Below are positions 15,007-23,865 of a stretch of DNA of 36,080 nucleotides, in pieces. The stretch lies in NCBI GenBank assembly GCA_025800245.1, contig JAOXSA010000127.1, positions 1 through 36,080 on the forward strand, read 5' to 3'. The position numbers were made by a program, and so were the translations under genes. The stretch comes from Amphritea sp. (lineage in GTDB: Bacteria > Pseudomonadota > Gammaproteobacteria > Pseudomonadales > Balneatricaceae). Numbering within the stretch: the first letter of the stretch is position 1; the number at the start of each line of letters is the position of its first letter. The notes below the pieces were generated by a model. The model did no database searches and was not told where the DNA came from. It was given only the letters and a program-made list of their open reading frames with translations.

Positions 15007-15630
15007 CTATTCCACACAGTAGATATCCGGCATGGCGTCAAAGTCCTTCACATCGACCTGCAGGTCTTTGATAACGCCATCTTCGATGCTGTAGATCCAG
15101 CCGTGAACGGTCAGATCCTGACCTTTCTTCCAGGCTTTCTGGACCACTTTGGTACGGCATATATTGGCAACCTGTTGCTGCACATTCAGTTCGCACAGCA
15201 GGTTAACGCGGGCCTGCTCATTCTCCTGTGTACTGAGTATTTCGCGGTTGCTGTAACCTATATCTTTAAGGTGTCGCAGCCAGTTATCAATCAGGCCCAG
15301 ATCTTTATTACCCAGTGCAGCTGCCACACCGCCGCAGCCATAGTGACCGCAGACAATAATGTGCTTCACTTGCAGTACTTCCACCGCATAATGCAGTACT
15401 GAGATACAGTTGAGATCGGTATGCAGAACCATATTGGCAATGTTGCGATGGACAAACAGCTCACCCGGTAACAGACCGACAATTTCGTTGGCCGGTACCC
15501 GGCTGTCGGAGCAGCCTACCCAGAGGTATTCCGGTTTCTGCTGGGCAGCCAGTTGCTTGAAAAAGCCCGGGTGTTCGGCCTCCATTCTGTCGGCCCAGGC
15601 TTTATTGTTATCCAGTAGATCACTGAGCAT
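15007..15630 (-). CDS. can: Beta-class carbonic anhydrase
   Basis: A 207-residue beta-carbonic anhydrase, which interconverts CO2 and bicarbonate in the cytoplasm. Zinc ligands are visible as C40, H96 and C99 (in WVGCSDSRV and CGHYGCGG), with the catalytic Asp-Arg pair D42/R44. Length is close to E. coli Can. GAGGAG precedes the ATG by about 10 bases. It lies between the ppiC and DNR-like genes of the nitrate reductase operon, 48 bases after ppiC and 3 bases before the regulator, so it should be induced with nitrate respiration. Why a carbonic anhydrase is linked to nitrate reduction is not obvious from sequence; supply of bicarbonate or pH balance are possibilities. Confidence 0.92.
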   Translation of the reverse strand: MLSDLLDNNKAWADRMEAEHPGFFKQLAAQQKPEYLWVGCSDSRVPANEIVGLLPGELFVHRNIANMVLHTDLNCISVLHYAVEVLQVKHIIVCGHYGCGGVAAALGNKDLGLIDNWLRHLKDIGYSNREILSTQENEQARVNLLCELNVQQQVANICRTKVVQKAWKKGQDLTVHGWIYSIEDGVIKDLQVDVKDFDAMPDIYCVE

Positions 15631-15678
15631 GATGAATACTCCTCGCTATGCTGGCTTTTGTATTCTCTTGTGTCCTGC

Positions 15679-16494
15679 TTACTGCACCAGCAGTGAGTCG
15701 GCACCACTGATTTCGAAACCGTTGATCTCAGCGTCACCGGCCAGCAGTTGAATGTACTGATTTACGGCACGGCGATAGTTGCGTTCCTGCAGGTAGTCGC
15801 GAATCTTTTCTTCTACCGCTTCGAAAGGCAGTTGTTCACCCTCCACGCGCTGATCAATGCGCACCACGTGAAAGCCGTAACGACTTTCGATCGGACGCTC
15901 GGCCAGTCCGGGTTCAAGGGAGAAAATGTGACGCTCGAATTCCGGCACGGTCTGGCCTTTATCAAGCTGTCCGAGCTGTCCACCCAGTTCTTTAGAAGGG
16001 CAGTCTGAATCCTGCTTTGCCAGGGCTGCGAACTTATCCGGGCTGGCTCGCAGGGTTCTGATCAGCGCTTCAGCCTGCGCCTTGCGGCTGGCACGTTCTT
16101 CCAGATCCTGCGGATCAGCACCCAGCAGAATGTGGCTGGCGGCGATCAGTACTGGCGTTCTGAACTTCTCGGTATTGGCTTCGTAGTAGCGCAGGCAGGT
16201 AGCTTCATCGGCGCTGGACAGTTCTACTTCCTGTTCCAGCAATTGACTGATACGCAGCTCTTCATCGGTTTCATTGAGACTGACCGCCTCGGCCCGCTGT
16301 AACAGTAGCTCGCGCACTACAAGGGATTGCGCCGCCTGCTGACGGGAAGCTTCCATGGTGTCGGCAGGGTAGTACTGCATTTCCTGCAGAATCGAGTGTG
16401 AATCGATGGTTTTGCCGTTGACGATCACTTCGTCGAAATCCGGTGCTTCTGTTTTTGGGTCGATAGGCAGGTCAATGGTATCTATCATCTGCAT
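15679..16494 (-). CDS. PpiC/parvulin-type peptidyl-prolyl isomerase of the nar operon
   Basis: A 271-residue protein with a helical N-terminal chaperone-like part (about 25-115) and a parvulin PPIase domain (about 118-230) showing AASHILLG, DCPSKELGGQLGQL, and GLAERPIESRYGFHVVRID. No signal peptide is present, so it should act in the cytoplasm. Comparable nifM-like PpiC genes follow narI in Pseudomonas nar operons, where they are thought to help nitrate reductase maturation. The ATG at 16494 has GAGGA 8 bases upstream. A near-identical 48-base copy of the start region lies just upstream and creates a 23-codon leader ORF with the same first ten residues except where it diverges. Confidence 0.85.
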   Translation of the reverse strand: MQMIDTIDLPIDPKTEAPDFDEVIVNGKTIDSHSILQEMQYYPADTMEASRQQAAQSLVVRELLLQRAEAVSLNETDEELRISQLLEQEVELSSADEATCLRYYEANTEKFRTPVLIAASHILLGADPQDLEERASRKAQAEALIRTLRASPDKFAALAKQDSDCPSKELGGQLGQLDKGQTVPEFERHIFSLEPGLAERPIESRYGFHVVRIDQRVEGEQLPFEAVEEKIRDYLQERNYRRAVNQYIQLLAGDAEINGFEISGADSLLVQ

Positions 16495-16511
16495 GACGGA
16501 AGTCCTCAGTT
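16464..16511. repeat. 48-bp direct repeat, copy 1 (contains ppiC start)
   Basis: This copy carries the ppiC ribosome site, ATG and first ten codons. It matches 16547-16594 at 46 of 48 positions, with an 83-bp period. The two differences are A/G changes in the segment between the ribosome site and the ATG. Confidence 0.93.
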
Positions 16512-16577
16512 CTGTGTAAAGAGCGTAATCCGGTATTGCTCACGGGTAGGCAGGTCAATGGTATCTATCATCTGCAT
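16506..16577 (-). CDS. 23-codon leader ORF made by duplication of the ppiC start
   Basis: Reading on the minus strand from ATG 16577, the frame encodes MQMIDTIDLP, identical to the ppiC N-terminus, then TREQYRITLFTQN and a TGA that lies inside the GAGGA ribosome site of ppiC. The same GAGGA-8-ATG spacing is present for both starts. It is probably a relic of a tandem duplication; if translated it would couple to ppiC. Expression is inferred only. Confidence 0.5.
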   Translation of the reverse strand: MQMIDTIDLPTREQYRITLFTQN

Positions 16578-16594
16578 GGCGGGAGTCCTCAGTT
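16547..16594. repeat. 48-bp direct repeat, copy 2 (upstream of ppiC)
   Basis: Second copy of the ppiC translation-initiation region (46 of 48 bases identical to 16464-16511). It includes a working-looking ribosome site and ATG for the leader ORF. Confidence 0.93.
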
Positions 16595-16597
16595 ACG

Positions 16598-16649
16598 TCT
16601 AAAAAAGCGTCATCAGGTGTTGCTGGGTTCTGGTTGGCGCTTTTTTAGA
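16598..16649 (-). terminator. A/T-rich inverted repeat between narI and ppiC, possible weak terminator
   Basis: TCTAAAAAAGCG (16598-16609) and CGCTTTTTTAGA (16638-16649) are perfectly complementary across a 28-base loop. On the minus strand the second arm ends CGCTTTTTTAGA, terminator-like but with an AT-rich stem. Partial termination would reduce ppiC-can-dnr relative to narGHJI. Confidence 0.45.
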
Positions 16650-16672
16650 GGCAGCGGTTATCAGGGTTGAAT

Positions 16673-16700
16673 GTCACCTGCAGCCTGAGCTGCAGGTGAC
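16673..16700 (-). other. Strong 11-bp hairpin just after narI
   Basis: GTCACCTGCAG (16673-16683) and CTGCAGGTGAC (16690-16700) pair perfectly over a 6-base loop, 11 bases after the narI stop. There is no U-run, so it is more likely an mRNA 3' stabiliser or processing site than a terminator. Confidence 0.7.
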
Positions 16701-16711
16701 GATTGGCGTTA

Positions 16712-17386
16712 TTAACGCTGACGTACGATCTGGTAACCACGGGCAAGGTACTTCACCGGTGCACTCCAGATGTGAACCATCCGGGTGAAGGGGAAGACTA
16801 CGAACATGGTCAGGCCGACGAAGATGTGCAGCTTGTAGATAAAGCCAACATCAGTCAGGTGAGTCGCTGCATCCGCCTGGAAAGTCACCAGACTCTGTGC
16901 CCAGTTCGCCAGCAGTACCATGACGCTGCCGTCCAGGTGACCCATTGAGAATGGGATGGTCAGCAGACCCAGTGTGACCTGTGCAAACAGCAGCATCAGA
17001 ATGAACAGATCCGCTTTAGTACCGGTGGCACGTACGCGGGCATCACCCATGCGGCGTTTCAGCAGCAGGAAGGCACCGACCCAGCAAGCGATGCCGGCAG
17101 CACCACCACTGATGATCGCCAACAGCTGTTTGTTAGCTGTGGAGATGAATGGCTCGTAGACAGCGTGTGGCGTCAGCAAACCCACCAGGTGACCGAAGAA
17201 GATAAACAGCACACCGACGTGGAACAGGTTACTGGCGGCACGGAACCCTTTCGAGCTCAGCATCTGACTGGAACTGGCACGCCAGGTGTATTGCTCCCGG
17301 TCGTAGCGAATCCAGCTGCCGATCAGGAAAACTGCACCGGCAATGTATGGGTAAACCCCAAACAGAAGATCATTAATGTATGACAT
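16712..17386 (-). CDS. narI: Respiratory nitrate reductase gamma subunit (cytochrome b)
   Basis: A 224-residue membrane subunit, the same length as E. coli NarI. It has five membrane segments and the four haem-ligand histidines: H56 and H66 in LFHVGVLFIFFGH, and two near the C-terminus in YKLHIFVGL and RMVHIWSAP. It oxidises quinol at the periplasmic side and passes electrons via two b haems to NarH. The start is ATG 17386 with GGGAGAG before it; the frame is open further upstream into narJ but that part is not NarI-like. It lies 19 bases after narJ. The stop is followed by two inverted repeats before ppiC. Confidence 0.96.
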   Translation of the reverse strand: MSYINDLLFGVYPYIAGAVFLIGSWIRYDREQYTWRASSSQMLSSKGFRAASNLFHVGVLFIFFGHLVGLLTPHAVYEPFISTANKQLLAIISGGAAGIACWVGAFLLLKRRMGDARVRATGTKADLFILMLLFAQVTLGLLTIPFSMGHLDGSVMVLLANWAQSLVTFQADAATHLTDVGFIYKLHIFVGLTMFVVFPFTRMVHIWSAPVKYLARGYQIVRQR

Positions 17387-17405
17387 GGTTTCTCTCCCGG
17401 GCTCC

Positions 17406-18158
17406 TCAGGAGCCGGTTGTTCCTGGCTGTGAAGATTGAACGGCTGGCTGGATGTGCAGTGGCTTGGCCACATCCACAGAGTCCAGCTCACGGCGACGCT
17501 GATTGAGCAGGTTATCCCCACACTGGTCAGCCCCGTTCTGGGCGCTACCTTCGGTAAAGCGCACCATCTCCTCTTCCCACACCTGGTCCAGTGCTTCAGG
17601 GGTATCGTCGCGAACTTCATTGGCGACTTTTTCCTTCAGCTCTTCCCGCTCAACGGCAACACCGGTCAGGCTCAGCAGTGCTTCAAACAGCACCGCATAA
17701 TGGCTTTCCCGTTTGTGCAGCCGGGTTTCCAGCAGGGCCAGAATATGGCAGACATCAGCCAGCCACTGACGGACTTCCTGTTCCGGTCGCAGGGACAGGA
17801 ATTCCAGGAACAGTGGGATGTAGTCAGGCAGTTCGCGCTGGTCGATCATGAACCCTTGCTTCTCGTAGATCGCCATCAGGTCCACCATCGCCTGGCCACG
17901 GTCACGGCTTTCGCCGTGGACGTGTTCAAACAACAGCAGAGAGTGGGAGCGACCCCGGTCAAACAGGGCTACATATTCTTCCTGAGCATCCAGCAGATCT
18001 TTGCTGCACAGCTGTTCAACAAAGCTGATCAGCGCGGCTTTCTGTTCTGCGGGCAGGAACGGATCGTTCTGCAACTCTTCGATCAGGTCCTGGCGGCCAC
18101 CCAGAAGCTCAGCTTCCGGGTAGTCCATCAGGGCAGAGATCACTTTCAGATTTCGCAT
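17406..18158 (-). CDS. narJ: Nitrate reductase molybdenum cofactor assembly chaperone
   Basis: A 250-residue cytoplasmic chaperone of the NarJ/TorD family, needed for insertion of the molybdenum cofactor and FeS cluster into NarG before membrane anchoring; it is not part of the final enzyme. The family-typical start MRNLKVISALMDYPEAELL and the central FDRGRSHSLLLFEHVHGESRDRGQAM motif are present, as is PLFLEFLS. The C-terminal 40 residues are Gln/Asp-rich and low in complexity. ATG 18158 is chosen because GGAGATCG lies just upstream; a longer frame to 18191 lacks a ribosome site and would run into narH. Gap to narH is 10 bases. Confidence 0.95.
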   Translation of the reverse strand: MRNLKVISALMDYPEAELLGGRQDLIEELQNDPFLPAEQKAALISFVEQLCSKDLLDAQEEYVALFDRGRSHSLLLFEHVHGESRDRGQAMVDLMAIYEKQGFMIDQRELPDYIPLFLEFLSLRPEQEVRQWLADVCHILALLETRLHKRESHYAVLFEALLSLTGVAVEREELKEKVANEVRDDTPEALDQVWEEEMVRFTEGSAQNGADQCGDNLLNQRRRELDSVDVAKPLHIQPAVQSSQPGTTGS

Positions 18159-18168
18159 GATCGATCTC

Positions 18169-19725
18169 CTAGTCCAGCTCAGCAGGGTCAACCTGCTTCA
18201 CGCTGCCAATCTTCTCAACCATGGTGACGTTCTGCTTCTTGCCACCGAACAGGTTGAACTCAGTTTCACCGCCGGCACAGCCGTTACCGAAGCTGAAGCC
18301 ACAACCGTTACGTTCCGGGAACGCTTCCTTAGCCAGTTCACGATGGCTGGTTGGGATTACGAAGCGGTCTTCGTAGTTAGCGATAGCCAGGTAGCGATAC
18401 ATATCTTTCGCTTGCTGCTCGGTCAGACCAGCGTCTTCCAGCACTTCCAGGTTGATCTTGCCTTCCACCTGTTCGTCACGCTTGTAGGCACGCATGGCCA
18501 GCAGACGTTTCAGGGCGCTGATAACGGGTTTTTCGTCACCAGCGGTCAGCAGGTTAGCCAGATATTTAACCGGGATACGCAGGCTGTCGACATCCGGAAT
18601 CGTACCGTTCATACCGATCTGACCAGCGTCAGCCGCAGACTGAATCGGGCTCAGAGGTGGCACGTACCAGACCATTGGCAGAGTACGGTATTCAGGGTGC
18701 AGTGGCAGTGCCAGTTTCCAGTCCATCGCCAGCTTGTACACTGGAGATTCCTGAGCGGCACGGATCACGTTGTCCTCAACACCATCTTTGCGAGCCTGCT
18801 CGATCACTTTCGGATCGAACGGATCCAGGAAGATCTCCAGCTGCTTCTCGTACAGGTCCTGCTCGTTACCAGCTGCTGCGACTTCTTTGATGCGATCAGC
18901 ATCGTAAAGCATCACACCCAGGTAGCGGATACGGCCTACACAGGTCTCGGAGCAGACGGTTGGCATACCGGATTCGATCCGTGGATAGCAGAAGATACAC
19001 TTCTCGGATTTGCCGGTTTTCCAGTTGTAGTAGATCTTCTTGTACGGGCAACCGCTGACACACATCCGCCAGCCGCGGCACTTGTCCTGGTCGATCAGTA
19101 CGATACCGTCCTCTTCGCGCTTGTAGATTGCACCTGATGGGCAGGACGCAACACAAGCCGGGTTCAGACAGTGCTCACACAGACGTGGCAGGTACATCAT
19201 GAAGGTATTTTCGAACTGGCCGTAAATATCCTTCTGCACATTGTCGAAGTTCTTATCTTTAGAACGCTTGGAGAACTCGGTACCGAGAATCTCTTCCCAG
19301 TTCGGACCCCATTCGATCTTGTCCATCCGCTGACCGGTGATCAGTGAGCGGGGACGCGCAACCGGCTGGTGCTTACCTTCCGGTGCGTTATGCAGGTGCT
19401 GGTAATCGAAGTCGAACGGCTCGTAGTAGTCGTCGATCTCTGGCATGTCCGGGTTGGCGAAGATGTTCGCCAGCACCCGCCACTTGCCACCGATACGCGG
19501 TTCGATATTGCCGTCTGCTTTACGGATCCAGCCGCCTTTCCATTTGTCCTGGTTTTCCCACTCTTTCGGGTAACCGATGCCCGGCTTGGTTTCAACGTTG
19601 TTGAACCAGCCGTACTCCATACCCTCGCGAGAGGTCCAGACGTTCTTACAGGTGATAGAGCAGGTGTGACAACCGATACATTTATCAAGGTTCAGCACCA
19701 TGCCGACTTGGGAACGAATTTTCAT
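18169..19725 (-). CDS. narH: Respiratory nitrate reductase beta subunit (iron-sulfur)
   Basis: A 518-residue electron-transfer subunit close in length to E. coli NarH. It has the four cysteine groups in order: CIGCHTCSITC near residue 16, CEHCLNPACVASC near residue 183, CRGWRMCVSGC near residue 216, and CIFC with CSETC near 243-265. The Trp in CRGWRMC replaces a cysteine and marks the [3Fe-4S] cluster, as in E. coli NarH; the others hold three [4Fe-4S] clusters. It carries electrons from NarI haem to NarG on the cytoplasmic face. Its ATG overlaps the narG stop as ATGA, so translation is coupled. Confidence 0.97.
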   Translation of the reverse strand: MKIRSQVGMVLNLDKCIGCHTCSITCKNVWTSREGMEYGWFNNVETKPGIGYPKEWENQDKWKGGWIRKADGNIEPRIGGKWRVLANIFANPDMPEIDDYYEPFDFDYQHLHNAPEGKHQPVARPRSLITGQRMDKIEWGPNWEEILGTEFSKRSKDKNFDNVQKDIYGQFENTFMMYLPRLCEHCLNPACVASCPSGAIYKREEDGIVLIDQDKCRGWRMCVSGCPYKKIYYNWKTGKSEKCIFCYPRIESGMPTVCSETCVGRIRYLGVMLYDADRIKEVAAAGNEQDLYEKQLEIFLDPFDPKVIEQARKDGVEDNVIRAAQESPVYKLAMDWKLALPLHPEYRTLPMVWYVPPLSPIQSAADAGQIGMNGTIPDVDSLRIPVKYLANLLTAGDEKPVISALKRLLAMRAYKRDEQVEGKINLEVLEDAGLTEQQAKDMYRYLAIANYEDRFVIPTSHRELAKEAFPERNGCGFSFGNGCAGGETEFNLFGGKKQNVTMVEKIGSVKQVDPAELD

Positions 19726-22700
19726 TTGGCTGCCTCCTGAACGTAATCGTTGTTCTCACCGTCCAGCCAGTCGATGTTCTTCATTTTCCGTACCACAACA
19801 AACTCGTCGCGGTTGGAACCGACAGTACCGTAGTAGTTAAAGCCGTAAGCCTGTTGTGCGTAACCACCAATCATGTGGGTAGGTTTCGGACAAGCCCGGG
19901 TTACGGAGTTGTGGATACCACCCCGGGTACCGGTAGTTTCAGACCCTGGTACGTTCACGATACGCTCCTGGGCGTGGTACATCATGGTCATACCTTCGTT
20001 AACACGCTGGGAGACCACAACACGGGCTGCAATAGCACCGTTAGAGTTAAAGATCTCAACCCAGTCGTTGTCTTCGATACCGACTTTCGCCGCGTCTACT
20101 TCAGACATCCAGATGATCGGACCACCGCGGGACAGGGTCAGCATGATCAGGTTGTCGGAGTAGGTTGAGTGGATACCCCATTTCTGGTGCGGAGTGATCC
20201 AGTTCAGTGCGATCTCCGGATTGCCGTTTGGCATCTTGTTCAGTACCGGCTCGGCCGCTTTAGTGTTGATCGGCGGACGATACACAAGCAGGCTCTCACC
20301 GAAGTCACGCATCCACGGGTGATCCTGGTAGTACTGCTGACGACCGGTCAGGGTACGCCATGGGATCAGTTCATGAACGTTGGTGTAACCGGCGTTGTAA
20401 GATACGTGCTCATCTTCCAGACCTGACCAGGTCGGAGAGGAGATAATTTTACGCGGCTGCGCCTGAACATCGCGGAAGCGGATCTTCTCTTCCTGCTTTG
20501 GCTTGGCCAGGTGAGTGTGATCCAGACCGGTGGCTTCGCCCAGTGCTTCCCAGGCTTTTACTGCTACGGTACCGTTGGTTTCCGGTGCCAGGCTAAGGAT
20601 CATCTCAGCAGCATCGATCGCTGTTTCCAGCTTCGCACGGCCCTCGTGAGCACCCGGCTCATCGTGAGTCCAGTTCAGCTTCTTAAGGAAATCGACCTCT
20701 TCTTCGGTGTTCCAGGTGATACCCTTACCGCCGTTACCCATGGATTCCAGCAGTGGTCCAACGGAAGTGAAACGCTTGTAGATGTTCGGGTAGTCACGCT
20801 CAACCACCGCCAGTGTTGGCAGGGTTTTGCCCGGTACCGGATCACATTCGCCTTTCTTCCAGTCTTTTACATCGTATGGCTGGGACAGCTCTCCCGGGGA
20901 GTCATGCTGCAGCGGTACGGTAACCAGATCTTTTTCCACACCCAGATGGCCAACGCAGACTTCGGAGAATTTCTTCGCGATGCCTTTGTAGATATCCCAG
21001 TCAGAGCGTGCTTCCCATGCAGGATCTGTTGCCGCTGACAATGGGTGGATAAACGGGTGCATATCCGAGGTGTTCAGGTCGTCTTTCTCGTACCATGTTG
21101 CGGTTGGCAGCACGATATCGGAGTACAGACAGGTCGTGGACATACGGAAGTCCAGTGTGACCAGCAGGTCCACCTTACCTTCGGCGCCCTGATCATGCCA
21201 TTTCACCTCTTCAGGCTTCTTACCACCTTGCTCGCCCAGGTCTTTACCCAGCAGGCCGTGGTTAGTACCCAGCAGGTACTTCAGCATGTACTCGTGACCC
21301 TTACCGGAGGAACCCAGCAGGTTGGAACGCCAGATGAACATGTTACGCGGGAAGTTCTGCGGGTTATCCGGATCTTCCGAAGCAAAGCCCAGAGCACCGG
21401 ATTTCAGCTGGTCTACGGTGTATTCCTGTGGCGTTTTACCTGCCGCTTCTGCGGCTTTGGTCAGCTCAATCGGGTTAGTACTCAGCTGTGGTGCAGAAGG
21501 CAGCCAGCCCATACGCTCAGAACGTACGTTAAAGTCGACCAGGCTACCGGTGTACTTGGACTTATCTGCCATAGGCGACAGGATCTCATCCACTTCCAGC
21601 TTCTCGTAGCGCCACTGGTTAGAGTGGTTGTAGAAGAAGGAGGTACCGTTCATATGGCGTGGTGGACGCTGCCAGTCAAGACCGAATGCCAGAGGCAACC
21701 AGCCGCACTGCGGACGCAGTTTTTCCTGACCTACGTAGTGTGCCCAGCCGCCACCGGTCTGACCGATACAGCCACACATTACCAGCAGGTTGATCAGACC
21801 ACGGTAGTTCATGTCCATGTGGTACCAGTGGTTCATACCGGCACCGACGATGATCATGGAGCGACCTTTAGTCTTATCCGCGGTATCGGCAAACTCACGG
21901 GCGATCTGGATCACGACTTTGCGATCCACACCGGTGATCTGCTCCTGCCATGCCGGAGTATACGGCGCGTTATCATCGAAGCTGGTTGCGACAAAGTCGC
22001 CGCCCAGACCGCGATCAACACCGTAGTTAGCCAGCATCAGGTCGCCAACGGTAACCACCAGCGATTCGCTGCCATCAGCCAGTTGAATCTTCTTGGCTGG
22101 CATGTTGTGGTGGATAACGTCTTCAAATTTGTTGTTGGTGAAGTGTTCGTTTTCAACACCACCGAAGTAAGGGAAGCCAACGGATACCACTTCGTCGTGG
22201 TTGTCCAGCAGGCTAAGTGCCAGATGCGTGTCGTTACCGGCACCGCCTTCTTTGGCTTCGATGTTCCACTTACCTTTCTCGCCCCAGCGGAAACCGATGG
22301 AACCGTTTGGTACGACAAAGCTGTTGCTGGATTCGTCGAATGCGACAGTCTTCCAGTCAGGGTTGTTGTCCTGACCCAGGTTAGCGTCGAAGTCAGCGGC
22401 ACGGATAAAGCGGCCAGCGGCGTAGCTGCCATTGTCACGCTTCTCCAGTTGTACCAGGAATGGCATATCGGAGTAGCGGCGCGCGTAATCAGTAAAGTAC
22501 TCGCTTGGCTTGTCGACGTGGAATTCTTTCAGGATTACGTGGCCCATGGCCATCGCCAGTGCAGCATCGGTACCCTGTTTCGGGTTCATCCACTGGTCAC
22601 ACAGTTTGGCGACTTCAGAGTAGTCCGGGGTGACTGCAACGGTCTTGGTACCCTTGTAGCGCACTTCAGTAAAGAAGTGAGCATCCGGAGTACGGGTCTG

Positions 22701-23474
22701 AGGTACGTTAGAACCCCATGCAATCACATAGTTAGAGTTATACCAGTCGGCAGACTCAGGTACGTCGGTCTGTTCACCCCAGGTCATTGGAGACGCAGGA
22801 GGCAGGTCACAGTACCAGTCGTAGAAACTCAGGCAGGCACCACCGATCAGTGACAGATAACGGGCACCGGCTGCGTAAGACACCATCGACATTGCCGGGA
22901 TTGGCGAGAAGCCGATCACACGGTCTGGACCGTAGTTCTTAATGGTATAGGTATTGGAAGCGGCGATAATCTCGTTGACTTCGTCCCAGCTGGAACGCAC
23001 AAAGCCACCCTGACCGCGCACGGACTTATAGGATTTAGCTTTGGTCTGATCTTCAACGATAGACGCCCAGGCTTCTACCGGATCGCTGTGCTGGGCTTTC
23101 GCCTCACGCCACAGTTTCAGCAGGCGCTTACGGACGGTTGGATACTTCAGGCGGTTAGCACTGTAGATATACCAGGAATAGCTGGCGCCGCGAGGACAAC
23201 CGCGAGGCTCATGGTTAGGCAGATCCGGACGGGTACGTGGGTAATCGGTCTGCTGGGTTTCCCAGGTAATCAGGCCGTTCTTCACATAGATTTTCCAGCT
23301 GCAGGAGCCGGTACAGTTTACACCGTGAGTTGAACGCACAACTTTGTCGTGCTGCCAACGCTGGCGATAACCGTCTTCCCAGTCACGGCTTTCTGACGTG
23401 GTGTCACCGTGGCCGCCAGAAAATTCACCGGTTTTCTGTTTTAGAAATTTTAGTCGATCAAGCAAATGGCTCAT
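19722..23474 (-). CDS. narG: Respiratory nitrate reductase alpha subunit (molybdenum catalytic)
   Basis: A 1250-residue catalytic subunit, nearly the length of E. coli NarG. The FS0 [4Fe-4S] ligands are H50, C54, C58 (STHGVNCTGSCSW) and C93 (RGCPRG); D223 in WYCDLPPASP is the expected molybdenum ligand. It reduces nitrate to nitrite in the cytoplasm with electrons from NarH. The N-terminus lacks a functional export signal but keeps the NarG-type leader (MSHLLDRLKFLKQK). AGGAGAGACAAA precedes the ATG. The gene has its own promoter about 160 bases upstream with an FNR/DNR box and a NarL-type site, separate from narK2 by a 989-base repeat-rich gap. Confidence 0.98.
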   Translation of the reverse strand: MSHLLDRLKFLKQKTGEFSGGHGDTTSESRDWEDGYRQRWQHDKVVRSTHGVNCTGSCSWKIYVKNGLITWETQQTDYPRTRPDLPNHEPRGCPRGASYSWYIYSANRLKYPTVRKRLLKLWREAKAQHSDPVEAWASIVEDQTKAKSYKSVRGQGGFVRSSWDEVNEIIAASNTYTIKNYGPDRVIGFSPIPAMSMVSYAAGARYLSLIGGACLSFYDWYCDLPPASPMTWGEQTDVPESADWYNSNYVIAWGSNVPQTRTPDAHFFTEVRYKGTKTVAVTPDYSEVAKLCDQWMNPKQGTDAALAMAMGHVILKEFHVDKPSEYFTDYARRYSDMPFLVQLEKRDNGSYAAGRFIRAADFDANLGQDNNPDWKTVAFDESSNSFVVPNGSIGFRWGEKGKWNIEAKEGGAGNDTHLALSLLDNHDEVVSVGFPYFGGVENEHFTNNKFEDVIHHNMPAKKIQLADGSESLVVTVGDLMLANYGVDRGLGGDFVATSFDDNAPYTPAWQEQITGVDRKVVIQIAREFADTADKTKGRSMIIVGAGMNHWYHMDMNYRGLINLLVMCGCIGQTGGGWAHYVGQEKLRPQCGWLPLAFGLDWQRPPRHMNGTSFFYNHSNQWRYEKLEVDEILSPMADKSKYTGSLVDFNVRSERMGWLPSAPQLSTNPIELTKAAEAAGKTPQEYTVDQLKSGALGFASEDPDNPQNFPRNMFIWRSNLLGSSGKGHEYMLKYLLGTNHGLLGKDLGEQGGKKPEEVKWHDQGAEGKVDLLVTLDFRMSTTCLYSDIVLPTATWYEKDDLNTSDMHPFIHPLSAATDPAWEARSDWDIYKGIAKKFSEVCVGHLGVEKDLVTVPLQHDSPGELSQPYDVKDWKKGECDPVPGKTLPTLAVVERDYPNIYKRFTSVGPLLESMGNGGKGITWNTEEEVDFLKKLNWTHDEPGAHEGRAKLETAIDAAEMILSLAPETNGTVAVKAWEALGEATGLDHTHLAKPKQEEKIRFRDVQAQPRKIISSPTWSGLEDEHVSYNAGYTNVHELIPWRTLTGRQQYYQDHPWMRDFGESLLVYRPPINTKAAEPVLNKMPNGNPEIALNWITPHQKWGIHSTYSDNLIMLTLSRGGPIIWMSEVDAAKVGIEDNDWVEIFNSNGAIAARVVVSQRVNEGMTMMYHAQERIVNVPGSETTGTRGGIHNSVTRACPKPTHMIGGYAQQAYGFNYYGTVGSNRDEFVVVRKMKNIDWLDGENNDYVQEAAK

Positions 23475-23636
23475 TTTGTCTCTCCTGAAACCTCGTGGTC
23501 AGGACTCGATCCGTGGGGGATTCCACCGGATTCTGGTCTGTTGTCTGCTTCTGTTTTTGGCCAACAGTTGCGGACGCCGTTTTTTATGTCTGTCGCTTAA
23601 CCAGTCCATCCTTAGCCCGGTCTCGCGGTTTACTGT

Positions 23637-23738
23637 GACGTCAAAATTAAGCCAGTTTGGCCCTGCACCACTTGACCGAGATCAACATCTGAAAAGAGCG
23701 GAAAAGCCCGGAAAATCGCTTATACCACCAAAGAGGTA
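23637..23738 (-). promoter_or_regulatory. narG promoter: NarL 7-2-7 site, FNR/DNR box and -10
   Basis: On the minus strand, TTGAT-CTCG-GTCAA (23672-23685) is a one-mismatch FNR/DNR box. TAATTT at 23644-23649 sits at -12 to -7 if the box is centred at -41.5, giving a predicted start near 23637. Upstream, TACCACC-AA-AGAGGTA (23723-23738) is an inverted pair of NarL-like heptamers with 2-base spacing; one arm (TACCTCT on the minus strand) fits the TACYYMT consensus fully. Centres are 52 bp apart, the same as at narK1. Confidence 0.8.
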
Positions 23739-23865
23739 TCTCTTTTTTAAAGGGTTAATGCACTGTTTTTAAAGGGTTTTAAGGGGTGGGGTGGATGTAG
23801 GTTGCCGAGGTAGGGGTAGTGGGAGTTCTTTGTGGGTATTACTCCAAAAACGGAACGTTTTTAAA

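Noticed and set aside
21045-22853. 602-codon open frame on the plus strand
   Set aside because: It is antisense to narG with no ribosome site; it arises from codon bias in narG.
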